The notes under the pieces: model-generated
The model's input: the letters and a program-made list of their open reading frames with translations, nothing else
Told to the model about the DNA's origin: nothing
The model's database searches: none
Part shown: positions 13,101 through 22,167 of the stretch, in pieces
Layout of the letters: each line of letters opens with the position of its first letter
Position numbering within the stretch: position 1 is the stretch's first letter
Program-made: the position numbers and the translations under genes
Source: Ascochyta rabiei
Lineage: Eukaryota; Ascomycota; Dothideomycetes; Pleosporales; Didymellaceae
DNA: 64,000 nucleotides
Reading direction: 5' to 3'
Assembly: GCF_004011695.2 (NCBI RefSeq)
Contig: NC_082405.1
Location: 930,001-994,000, forward strand

Positions 13101-14272
13101 ATAAACAGGGTAGGGCGGCCATATCGACGGACGATAGCCATAGAGTCCTGATAGCACTGGCTGACAAATCGTGAGCTGCCTAGATAGGACGACGGCAGGA
13201 CAACGCGGCGTCCAACAGGGCCTGCCTGGGCGTCGTTGTTGCCCATAACGGCATCAGCAACACCGCTATACAGGTCTGCCCGCAGCTGTGCCTGGTTTGC
13301 TCGGATCCAGGCCAGCCGGGCCTGGTCGCAGATAGCCCAGATATCCACAACGTACTGCTGAAACAGCCTGTAGAAGCGGAACGGATTTGTAGTCTGCCCA
13401 GGGCGGGGGTGTAGATAGTATCGATAGTAGGTTTGCTGGGTCAGCGACGTCTGCAGACGGGATCCGTCCTGGTTACGGAGCGTTAGCCCCGGCCGCCACC
13501 CAGAATCCCCGTGGGGAAACATCAGTACGTAGTGTAGCGGCATGTAAGATGGGTGGGCGGCGCTGATAGTAAACAGGGCGCTGGAGTTACGGGCCGCTAG
13601 GACGATGGGACGGGACGTCTCTGCACCTGCTGCGTCAGGTATCACTAGGCCTAGCTCATCGCTAGTAGGTACGTTCTCCCTGCGGCGGTCCTGCCCAGTC
13701 TCTAGGGCTAGTGTAAGCCTGCTGGTTAGTATGACGCGGGCGTCTGCAGCGCTACTGTTGAGCCGATCCTGGGCTGTGCGGTATATAGATATATATGGGT
13801 TATTGATCTCATATAGCATTGCCGTTAGATCTTGGAGAATCTGGAGCTGTAAGTGGCTGTTCCGCTGGTGGCGGGCGTTGGCAGCGTACTGTGGGTCGTA
13901 AAAGTATAGCTGAGCGTACTGCGGCAGGCTTCCCTTGAGAACCTCTACAGGGCCGCTGCGGTGGTATAGGGCCCCGTGGATCTGAAACACCTGCACGCCA
14001 GGGCCCTGCGCCCCACGGCTGGTAGGTGTACAGTCTACCGAGGTAAACGCAAAGGCAGCGTTGTAGGCCCGTAGCTCCTTACGGAAGTGCCGCGCTGCTA
14101 GAGTATTCGTGTTGAGTAGCTGATACAGGTACGACGGCAGCGGTGTGAGGGCTGGCAGGTCGACCTCGCCGTCCAGGCAGCAGAGAGTAAATCGCGGGTC
14201 TGTTACAGAGGTAGTGCTCTTCCGCTCATCTATCCAGTGTAAGGCGCCGCAGGCTGAACAGGGCACCTGCAT
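10124..14272 (-). CDS. Helitron Rep-helicase (RepHel) protein, 1382 codons open
   Basis: Rolling-circle replication initiator fused to a Pif1-family helicase, the transposase of Helitrons; it would nick, unwind and join single strands. In order: a CSACGALHW zinc-binding-like start; Rep motif LFITFTASPYWPEV; HUH motif as HIH at about residues 458-460 (RGLPHIHLLL); paired tyrosines Y607 and Y611 (KYVHKYIYKG). Then the helicase: Walker A GPAGTGKT (K about 955), motif II IWDEVPM, motif III SGDFAQILPVV, LRQNMR, and motif V VNKSQGQSL. Motif VI reads QLYVAMSCVT, where the family has S-R-V-T, so the arginine is Cys1348. The ORF has no internal stop. The same frame stays open upstream to 14584 without an ATG, so the true start is probably in an upstream exon. 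Confidence 0.92.
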   Translation of the reverse strand: MQVPCSACGALHWIDERKSTTSVTDPRFTLCCLDGEVDLPALTPLPSYLYQLLNTNTLAARHFRKELRAYNAAFAFTSVDCTPTSRGAQGPGVQVFQIHGALYHRSGPVEVLKGSLPQYAQLYFYDPQYAANARHQRNSHLQLQILQDLTAMLYEINNPYISIYRTAQDRLNSSAADARVILTSRLTLALETGQDRRRENVPTSDELGLVIPDAAGAETSRPIVLAARNSSALFTISAAHPSYMPLHYVLMFPHGDSGWRPGLTLRNQDGSRLQTSLTQQTYYRYYLHPRPGQTTNPFRFYRLFQQYVVDIWAICDQARLAWIRANQAQLRADLYSGVADAVMGNNDAQAGPVGRRVVLPSSYLGSSRFVSQCYQDSMAIVRRYGRPTLFITFTASPYWPEVARELRPGETGLNRPDLICRAFHLKVQKLVADVKSNLFGTHLGHVYTIEYQKRGLPHIHLLLFLTPHNREAFTDPVTIDSTIRAEIPSPVDDPDGLLTEVVRTFMLHGPCGEHNLQAPCMVPQRDSAPPRCSKNFPKRYCPSTVVHKDGYPEYQRRDDGRTLAVRCKGRIVHLNNSWVVPYNPGLLRKYWAHINVEVCGTIHAIKYVHKYIYKGTDRAVLNVSEADEVKQHLNGRYISPSEAVWRLFEYPVHMERPTVVPLAVHLPNEQIVTFPANATTAELSARLERSVTTLTAFFQRNADHEYGREVLYQDYPSQFVWHLPSRTWHVRQRGTAIGRMYFCSPLQGERFYLRLLLTTVRGPQSYADLRTFSGTEYPTFQAAAAARGLLLHDGDWVACFQDAVTFATGQALRYFFVAALLNGPVTDPAAIWAAFQADLCDDLPEAAAALLVSADPDAYLDYGLYLIEGLLAESGKRLTDFSLPACQFNWGVRLQNQLLAAELAYDTDGQDTAFWDTVTGLNMDQRAVFDAVTAAIEADHSTAHFFVQGPAGTGKTFLWRCICAYYRSTGRVVLCVASSGIAAVLLPSGRTAHSRFRIPLDIHDDSICPVAPGSELGRLLQAATLVIWDEVPMQHRYCFEAVHRMLQDVRSSPALFGGLPVIASGDFAQILPVVRRGQRPAIVNACLQQSTLIWPHMTVLHLRQNMRVLSGADNTCFAAWCRGLATREMDGLISIPDWMTVYYSLQGFLDHVYPPHLLQQAAADYQVLNGRAILAVRNDAVAVINAAMLAAFPGELVELVAVDSAEVEDNTTQDLPPVELLQSFEPPSLPPSRLLLKVGVPIMLLRNLYPSQGLCNGTRLAVTQISSRCIQARILSGEFAGQLRLLPRIRLTSTSRELPFIVSRVQFPVRLSFAITVNKSQGQSLSVIGVNLRHAVFTHGQLYVAMSCVTTLAGLSILLPAPDTSDEPSCTVPNIVYPEVLL

Positions 14273-14584
14273 GCTGCCAATATCGTAGTATACACCATCA
14301 GGACGACGTCGCAGGAGCGGGGTGGTGTCCTGTTGGAGCCCTACAAGGACTGTCTTGGGCAGGTCGTCAAACGGGTTATCACTATACTGGGAGCTAGGGG
14401 CAGCAGCTGGAGCAGCAGCAGCCGGGTTATTAGGAGTATTACTGGCACTGCCCTCACGGCGTGAGGCCTGTTCAGGGGCGCTAGCACTGGGCGCTGGCTG
14501 GGAGGCAGTTAGGCGGTCCCTCTGGGGGCTTGATGGACGTGGAGGTGTAGAGAGACGGCGTCGCCGGCGGCCTGCACGGGACGT
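14273..14584 (-). CDS. In-frame N-terminal extension of the Rep-helicase
   Basis: 104 open codons directly before the ATG at 14272 and bounded by an in-frame TAG (14587-14585). They read as an Arg/Pro/Ser/Ala-rich linker followed by FDDLPKTVLVGLQQ and RRRPDGVYYDIGS. The last part runs smoothly into the conserved start of Helitron proteins (DIGxM..C..C.ALHW), so it is very likely translated. There is no ATG inside, so splicing from an upstream exon is needed; CAG-TAG at 14590-14585 can serve as acceptor. Confidence 0.6.
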
Positions 14585-14630
14585 CTACTGACTGTAAGCG
14601 TAATCAGAGAGAGGGGGAGGTAGTAGTTAC

Positions 14631-14802
14631 GGCACTGCAGTTGCTACATGGCTGGTAGACGCCCCCTATCCGGTTGCGGCGGAAGTTAGCAGATGGGAGA
14701 TAGGTCCTACAGCTGCTGCAAAATACTTGGGATGATGGCTGGCTGACGGCTAGGGAAAAGACTGGAGGGGGGGGGGGCTAGAACACGCCGTGGACGGGCC
14801 AT
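14631..14802 (-). pseudogene. Probable first exon of the Rep-helicase, broken at a homopolymer
   Basis: Minus-strand text with a zinc-ribbon-like pair, CSSCRTYLP and VYQPCSNCSA (Cys codons at 14720, 14711, 14648 and 14639), 21-24 codons apart, as often seen at the N-terminus of fungal Helitron proteins. It ends at a GTAACT donor (14630). Splicing to 14584 (46-nt intron) is in frame with the extension above. The only suitable ATG (14802-14800, MARPRRVLA) lies across a run of 11 C (14777-14767 on this strand) and is one base out of frame with the cysteine segment. Either the run has changed length, or the base count is a sequencing error. Confidence 0.5.
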
Positions 14803-15111
14803 ACGAACCTGTAGCGAGCCTGTACAGGACCTGTAAAGCTTTTTACAGGAGTTTACAGGAGCAGATTACCGGAACAATATAGGGCCGCTACGGGCGGTGT
14901 AGGACGTCAGTATAGCTGAGAGTTGACGCTAGAGGGTGCACGGCCAGAAAACGACAACTTTACACGTCTGCTGCGCCCGCTACAGGGCTGATTAATTTGT
15001 CTCAAGCAGATAGGCAGGTAGCGGCGAGTTTTATCAGCCATCTGGCACTTATTTCAGGGCTTACAGGGGCTTTGTTGGGGAGATCACTTTAACCTGTTTA
15101 TATATAAGAAG
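14803..15111. other. Helitron 5'-terminal non-coding region
   Basis: About 310 bases with no ORF. It contains several TTACAGG/CCTGTAA motifs (14826-14860, 15061) and the AT-rich terminus TATATATAAG next to the insertion point. Confidence 0.4.
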
Positions 15112-16158
15112 ATGCTATAGCTGCCTAGGTAAGCTCTGTACCTTACTAGAGGTAGTTTAGGAAATAGACTGCCTGTCCCTGTAGTATGTTCTAGCTAATA
15201 GTTAGTAGTACTGTTGTCTGTAGAAGGTCTATATTATACCTATAGAGGAGTAGGTTAGAACTAACCCTAGTAACTAAAGAGTTGCAATTATTAAGTGCTA
15301 GTTAGCAGGCTAGAAGATAGTTAGGCTAGTTATTCTGTTTAAAGTTAACTATAACCTATAGGACTGCCTACACCTCTTAGTTAGCACACTCTATCCCTCT
15401 GTCTGTCTAGGGGTAGTAGGCTGTAAAGAGTAGCTAGTCTACCCCTATAAGGCTACACAGCATTGTCTAAAAGTGTCCCAGCTAGTCTAAGCTGCAGTCT
15501 AAGATTATAGAGCTAGAAAAGCCTTAGAACTACTACTATATGTTGTAGAAGACCTTAGTGCAATATTCTATAGTTATAGAAGTTATTGCCTTAAGCTACA
15601 TATACTTAGAGAGGTAATCTGTAATAACTAAGAGATAGTGTAGTGCGTCCTTATTATCCTAAAGGAGGTTAACTATAAAGTCTATAGAAATCTAGGACTA
15701 AAAACAGTTAGTAATAGGCAATAGCTAAAGTAAGCTCTACTATTAGTACTGTAATACGTGCGCGCTATAATAGTAGTAGTTATAGACATAACACTAAATA
15801 TCCTGTAATATCCCCTCCTAGTAGAAGTTATGTCTAATAATGTAGAATATGGCATTAGCCCCTAGATAGCCTGTTAGGTTAGATTTGTATACCCTTTAGA
15901 TTATTATAGTTGTAAGTAGCTTCTAACACAGAACCTATATAACCCTACACTACAGCAGCGTGCTATAAGCACTAAGCATATAATCTACAATTTACTAAGT
16001 AGTCTTAGCCTTAGGAGGGAACTAGTAGGCCCCCTTATAGATAGTAGATAGGCGCGCTATATGCCCTGCGTCCTGCTAAATGCCTTTATCCTACAGTAAT
16101 TACATATGCGTGTTAATAAAAAGTAGAGGTATACTAAGGTCTAGTATACTAATTACTA

Positions 16159-16592
16159 ACGTACTCCACAGTCGAGCAGATCACACGATCGAGCGGATCA
16201 CTCAAAACCCCACCAAAATTGCCTAAAACCACAACCCTTTATCTCAACAACCACGCAATAAAATCTTCTAAAATTTTCAGGACAGGGCTGCACTAATATA
16301 AATAAGAGTATTTAAAAGTCTTAGAGTGCTAGAATCTATAACACAGACGTTATTAAGCGATTACTGTTTTACAGGGGTGTTTAGCACTATTTGCAGGCTA
16401 TTTCTATAACTATTATAGCTATAAAGCTGAAATCTAGATATGTACTTACTAATAACTATACAATACTATTCTGAGATTTTAAGAAGATTTTATTGCGTGG
16501 TTGTTGAAATAAAGGGTTGTAGTTTTGGACAATTTTGGTGGGGTTTTGAGTGATCCGCTCGATCGTGTGATCCGCTCGACCGTGGAGTACGT
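16159..16592. mobile_element. 434-bp MITE with long terminal inverted repeats, copy A
   Basis: Starts ACGTACTCCAC and ends GTGGAGTACGT, flanked by TA on both sides, a Tc1/mariner-type TA target duplication. The inverted repeats extend about 110 bases with a few mismatches and contain a tandem pair of the motif TCGAGCGGATCAC. There is no coding sequence. The same site in gypsy copy 1 (about 3648) is empty (ctaacactaaaac). It is non-autonomous, probably mobilised by a Tc1/mariner transposase elsewhere. Confidence 0.9.
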
Positions 16593-17243
16593 TAATACTA
16601 AAACTAGGGTTATTATCCTATAGACCCCCCCTAACTTCCTATTATAGTCCTGTTCCTAGCACCTTAGCGCATCTAGTTAGGCTACTAGGCGCCCTAGGCA
16701 GAAGCAAAGATAGAAACAGAACTTTAATAGCTCTTCTACCTATTAGTGCTGCCTCTTACTTAACCTACGCGCTGTTATAAAGTACTAGAGGTTCTTATAG
16801 TTAGTAAGGATAGTAAACAGCCTAGCAACTAACCCTAATTTAGCTACCTAGACCCCTAGGCACTTTATAACAGTAGTTAACTCCTTATTATAGATAGTGT
16901 AGTTCTGTTATTCTATTATAAGTATAGCAGAGTAATACGCAAATAGGTAAAGCACCTTCCTATGCTATTAAGAAAGGCAGCTGCCTAGCGCCTTGCTAGA
17001 GTAGTCTACCTTTAATAGTGTTTCTTACTTAGGGTCTTACTAGGCTAGGACTAGTTCTGTTATAAATGCGTTCTTTAGCTAGTAGAACGCTGCGTCCTCC
17101 TCCTGCCCCTCTCTAAACAGGGTATCCTTTCCTATAAGTTAATTAAGTAGGGTAGTAATATTAGAGAAGGCTAGGATAAAGTCCTAGTAGAAGTTAACAA
17201 ACTCTAGGAAACTGTAGACCCTGCGTAAAGACTGTAGGGCTTC

Positions 17244-17486
17244 CTAATTACAGATAGCCTTAACCTTCTTAGGGTTAGAATAAATGTCCTTTCTAGCTTC
17301 TATAATATATCCTAGGTAGTGTACTTTCTTTACTATAAATACGTACTTCTTAAAATCTAAATATAGCCCTACATTGCGTAGAAGCGTAAGGACTCTGCTA
17401 ACCTTCCCTAAGTAGTCTGTTCTAGACCTACTACTGTAAACTAGGACATTATCTAGGTACGTAGTAGTATAGTTACCTAATATCAC
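17244..17486 (-). pseudogene. Ty3/gypsy reverse transcriptase fragment (copy 2)
   Basis: Same 80-codon relic as at 4297-4539. Its first 38 codons are identical to copy 1, including the YLDN change. After that about a quarter of the codons differ, for example KKC to KKY. The surrounding frames are closed by TAG/TAA. Confidence 0.85.
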
Positions 17487-19976
17487 TTAAAGCACGCTGT
17501 TAATATAACGCTAGAAGGACGCTAGTGCTCTAGCTAGGCTAAACAGGTAGACTAGCTACTTAAAGAGCCTAAAACAGGTACAGAACGTAGTAAGGTGCTT
17601 ATCCCCTTCTGTAACACAAATCTAGTAAAATACTAAACAGACATTAACCTTAGAGAACTAGTAGGCACTCCCTAGTGTACGCAAGGTCTCCTTAATAAGA
17701 GAGAGTAGGTACTAGTTAGTAATTATAATGCTATTAAGTGCGTAATAGTCTACGCACATACGCTACCTACTAGAAGACTTTTTAACTAGCAGGACTAGGG
17801 CCCCTACTAGGGAAGAGGAGGTGTAGATCTACCCCTTATCTATTAGTGCTAACACCTATTTCTATAGCTTAAGTAGCTAATCCCTTAGCATGTTATACAG
17901 AGGGCCCTAGGGTAGAGGCTTCTTCTTTCTAGACTAGTTGCGTTACAACTATATGTAGTAATCTATCCAGCCCCTATATAGGGAAAGGCTAGAGGCCTTA
18001 CTCTTATTAAATAGGTCCTAAAACTAGACTAACTTAAGGGGAAGAGGGTCTACCTCCTCTGCCGTCCCTTACGCTCCTAGGGATTAAACTAAGAGGATTT
18101 TAGTAATGTTGTAGAGGCTTATAAAGACAAACTAGTCCCTAGGCAGGCTCTTCTAGAGCCTATTAGCTAGGGTCTTGTTAAACTTAGTTACTAATAGAAG
18201 AGCTACGTAAATGTTTACTGTATACTATAAGGATTTATAAATAATAAGGTTTCCTACCTATTATATCCTTAGTATGCCCTTTTCTACGTCTAACACTACG
18301 CCCTCTTATTAGAGCTAGGGTTTCCCTAAAATAACATCCTAGCTTAGACCTAGCACTACGTAGGCTACAGCCTGCAAGTGCTACCTGTTTAAGTTATACC
18401 TAAACAGGACTAAACAGGAGATTATAGACTTCCTACTAGTACCTACTACTTACGCTAAGTGTTGTAGCAGCACCTTAATAAAGTCTCCTTCTAAGCGCGT
18501 AGTAAAGTTATTACTTACTACGCTAAAGCATTTATACCCTAAGTCTACTAGCGCGTTAGCCTAAATTACCCTATTAATAACTAATAGAATATAGAATAGG
18601 GGCTTGTCTATAGAGTCTGTAATAGCTCCCCTAGCAGCCTACAATGCCCCTACACTAGTAGTCTCCTCTACTAATATACTCTTACAGTACTTCTAACTTA
18701 GACTTATATTAGAAGCAGCTAGTTTCCCCTATACAAACTAGCCTCTTTCTTACCTAAAATTATTACTACCTATACTGTAGTTACTACTGCGTTAGTATAA
18801 TCCTAGTAAATATATCCTTCTTTGCTGCAACAGGTATATAGGTTAGCCTCCTAGTATTGCTAAAATACCTTATTAGGAACCTACATAGCCTAGTTAGGAG
18901 CAGACTACTTCTAACCCCTACGCTTAGCACTACTACTAGTGCAAACTGTAGATATAACTGTTATCTTAACATTACTGTTCTTATTATACTTAGGTAGCGC
19001 CTAGGTAGAGATATAGCGTAGCTAGTTTTCTATAGCTATAGTCTTAATGTCTATAGTAATAGACTTATACTCTATAATAGCTACGTTATAATCTATATAG
19101 GTTACTCCTTAGTTTATTACTATATTATAGATGTTTATGTTTAGAGCCTAGCAGAGCTTTAATAGGCGTTGTTCTCTATTCTAGTAGAGGCTGCTACTTT
19201 GCACTAGTAGCTGCTTAAACTAGATAAAAAAGTCTGAGAACAACTTGTTAGGACCTTAACAGACGCTTTCTAGTTTTGCCTAGGCCTGTTCCTAGCTGTA
19301 GTTATTGCTGTAGTAGAATTCTAGGTATACTAGGAAGTCCTCTAGGCTCTATACACCTTAGGTACCCCTAATCTTATAGAATAGAGCTATATCTTATTAT
19401 ATAGACGTACTAAGCTAGGACTATATAAAGGTAAATATGTCCTATAGCCTACTAATAAAGGACATGTCTACCTATAGCTTATATTCTATTATAACCTACT
19501 ACGCCTTAAATAAGGATTTGTCTCTAGTAAAGGCCTTACCTATAGGAAGAGGTTTCCTATAGGCTACAGACGTCTGCATAGGGGCATGCAGGCCTAGGGC
19601 AGATGCTAAAAACAGCGCTTTATAAGGCGGGTTAGAGGCTAGGGTAGACGTTAACAGGTACAGCGTTACTTCTAAGGAGGATAATAGGACTGTAGACACA
19701 GGTCTAGTATAGGCGCTAGCTGTTTATACTAGAGATTCTACAAACATATATATATTAGAGTTATTATACTTAAGTAATACTATATACTTATTAGTAGCTA
19801 ATAAGGCTTACTGTAAGTTTGTTATAAACTACAACATTTAGGCTATAAATTCCTAAAGGGTTAAGAGGACAGATTTATTTAAGAGGTTATTCTAGGAGCT
19901 AGCTAACATAGTATAAGTACTAGCTGTTCTCCTAAAAGAAGAAATATAAATGTTAAGGACTAGCCTTAGGGTAGGA

Positions 19977-20105
19977 TGTAATAAGGGTTAATATAGTATT
20001 ATATCTCTTAAGGAGGTAACATATTACATGTCCTTCTAATATGTCTGTAGGGCACGTAACTGCCCTATCTCGCTTAAGGCTTAGACAAGGTCTAAGCCTA
20101 TAACA
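19977..20105 (-). repeat. LTR 3
   Basis: 129-bp copy of the LTR at 7030-7158, TGTAATAAGGG to CTATAACA, with scattered transitions. It ends the tandem gypsy array on the right. Confidence 0.8.
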
Positions 20106-21733
20106 GTAATACTTACTTAATTATACAGCAATTATCTTACCTAACAGTCTCTTTAGCAGCTACTTCTTAGGCGTTCTATCTTCTAGTAGGGACGCAACTG
20201 TGTGTATAGTCTTAGACTTTAGTTACTAACTTAGGGAGCTGTTAAGCTAGTTACTAGATAGTAAGTACTAATACGTCTACAGAGACGCAGCTTTTAGAAG
20301 CTAAGATTATGTGCTAGGACCTTATAAGGACATTAATAGTAAGTATTTAACACTAAAGCAGAAGAAGATTAATTAGTAGTTGTTAACTAAGCAGATTGTA
20401 GTTAAGTAAGGCTTTAGTAGTATAAAGAGAAGCTTTAAATTACTACAACTACGTACCTTAATAGTAATAGGCCTGTTACTAGTTAGGTTGTATATACTAG
20501 TCTTTACGTTTCTATAGAACTACTAGGCTTATATAAGAGGTAGGAATTAGATCTCTTAGGCCTTTAATATAGCTACGCTGTTATTAAAGGAGTATTTAAG
20601 TAGAAGATTTAAGTTAAACAGTAACACTAGAGATTAATAGTTTTAGGTAGCTGTGCCTAGCTGTACAGTTACGTTTATAATAGTAAAAAATAATGTTATT
20701 AATAAGATTAGCAGAAAACTCTGCGTTACTTACTATATGTAAGTAATAACTATTAAATTTGTATATATAGTAACTAAAAAGTTAATAGGTAGTAACATTA
20801 TTAGTATTTTATATAGCTAGCCTACTAAAACACTAAAGAATCTAGGCAGCAGAATCTCTACAATTACCCTAAAAAAGTAAGGCTTAGTGCAGGGTAGCAA
20901 AACCTAGGCGCTGTAATCTCTTACTGCCTTCCTAATTAGGTAAAGCGTTACTAAATTAGCATAAAGCCTGTGCAGCAGCTTAAAGTTAGTAATAGAGTAG
21001 TAATAGCATTTGCAAAAGTATTAAAACTCCCTTACAGCTACCTACATACCTTAATAACCCTGCCTTAACTACTATAATAACACTATAATATTAGTAATAC
21101 TAGTGTTTATCTACTATATTGTCTAACTCTACTGCTTTAACTACTTATTAATATTCTCCTCTAGCGCCTTAAGGCGCATCTTAGTCTTAGTTTAACTCTG
21201 TTTAACAAAGCTCTAGAGGTTAGCTTCCCTACATAAGGTAGCTATAGCAGCAGCTATCTTAGAGGCACTAGCTTTAGTTGCTTAGGCTAAGGTTTTAATA
21301 GACTTACTAATAGCTTTAGCAGACACCTTAGCTTACTGTTTAAACTTCTTCCTAGCACTATTTAGCGTTAATAAGCTATAATTTAACTAAGAAGTACTAC
21401 TATAAGCAACTAACTATAAGCGCTTAGTGTCTTAGTTAGTCTATCTATTATTGCTGCTATCCTCTACGTTAATAGCCTTACTTAGTTTGTTAGAGTAAGT
21501 CTTTACTAACCCTACCTTAGCCTTCTACTTAGCAGTCTACTGCAGCGTCTCTCTCTTTTTACACTTACTAATATTTAACTTTACCTTAGCAATAATATAA
21601 GCTAACTGCTCTCTTAGAATATTAAGGTGCTCCTAGTAGCTGCTGTGTCTTATCTCTTTACTAGACATGTTATCTACTTTAATCTTAGCGTCTTAGTTAC
21701 CTATTATAGTGTTAAAAAACTTTATTATTACTA
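20106..21733. mobile_element. Degenerate transposable element, unidentified, left part
   Basis: TpA-rich DNA with no intact ORF. On the plus strand, about 20280-20750 reads as protein-like text in one frame if TAG/TAA are passed (for example VLGPYKDIN, then ILVFTFL). On the minus strand, about 21700-21150 reads as Lys/Ala/Ser-rich text starting at an ATG near 21668 (MSSKEIRHSS). In both cases the in-frame stops are TAG/TAA, consistent with RIP of CAG/CAA. I do not recognise the family. The two opposite frames could be two genes of one element or two different elements. Confidence 0.5.
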
Positions 21734-22167
21734 ACGTACTCCACAGTCGAGCGGATCACACGATCGAGCGGATCACTCAAAACCCCACCAAAATTGTCCA
21801 AAACTACAACCCTTTATTTCAACAACCACGCAATAAAATCTTCTTAAAATCTCAGAATAGTATTGTATAGTTATTAGTAAGTACATATCTAGATTTCAGC
21901 TTTATAGCTATAATAGTTATAGAAATAGCCTGCAAATAGTGCTAAACACCCCTGTAAAACAGTAATCGCTTAATAACGTCTGTGTTATAGATTCTAGCAC
22001 TCTAAGACTTTTAAATACTCTTATTTATATTAGTGCAGCCCTGTCCTGAAAATTTTAGAAGATTTTATTGCGTGGTTGTTGAGATAAAGGGTTGTGGTTT
22101 TAGGCAATTTTGGTGGGGTTTTGAGTGATCCGCTCGATCGTGTGATCCGCTCGACTGTGGAGTACGT
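21734..22167. mobile_element. 434-bp MITE, copy B, inverted relative to copy A
   Basis: Same length, termini (ACGTACTCC...GGAGTACGT) and TA flanks as 16159-16592. Its interior is the reverse complement of that of copy A, nearly base for base. It is inserted in the unidentified degenerate element. Confidence 0.9.

Larger units (their letters stand above)
8471..15111 (-). mobile_element. Helitron-type rolling-circle transposon, about 6.6 kb, not RIP-mutated
   Basis: GC-rich block inserted in copy 2 of the gypsy element. Copy 1 keeps the uninterrupted site at 2603/2604 (cacctatg|ctatagc), which fixes both boundaries. Read on the minus strand, the left (5') end starts (T)CTTCTTATATATAAACAGG and the 3' end is ...CAAACACTGG, fitting a TC...CTRR Helitron. 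An ATG triplet occurs on both sides (8468-8470 and 15112-15114). It contains a Rep-helicase ORF and a companion cysteine-cluster gene, both minus strand. The motif TTACAGG and its complement recur in both ends, for example near 8506, 8755, 9295, 14844 and 15061. An 8-bp inverted repeat CAGTGTTT/AAACACTG (8472-8479, 8581-8588) lies at the 3' end. Its composition is unlike the surrounding TpA-rich DNA. Confidence 0.9.
7159..20105 (-). mobile_element. Ty3/gypsy LTR retrotransposon, copy 2, interrupted and RIP-degraded
   Basis: Second internal region of the tandem array, 7159-8470 and 15112-19976, closed by LTR 3 (19977-20105). It is collinear with copy 1 from base 1292 onward and lacks the roughly 1.2 kb that lies next to the left LTR in copy 1. 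It is split by the Helitron (8471-15111) and carries a MITE (16159-16592). Identity to copy 1 is patchy: near-identical over hundreds of bases in places, about 5-10% diverged by transitions elsewhere. No intact coding capacity is left. Confidence 0.85.

Noticed and set aside
10317..13901. Plus-strand and alternative minus frames of 60-180 codons across the Rep-helicase
   Set aside because: They are shadows of the 1382-codon ORF, with no motifs of their own.
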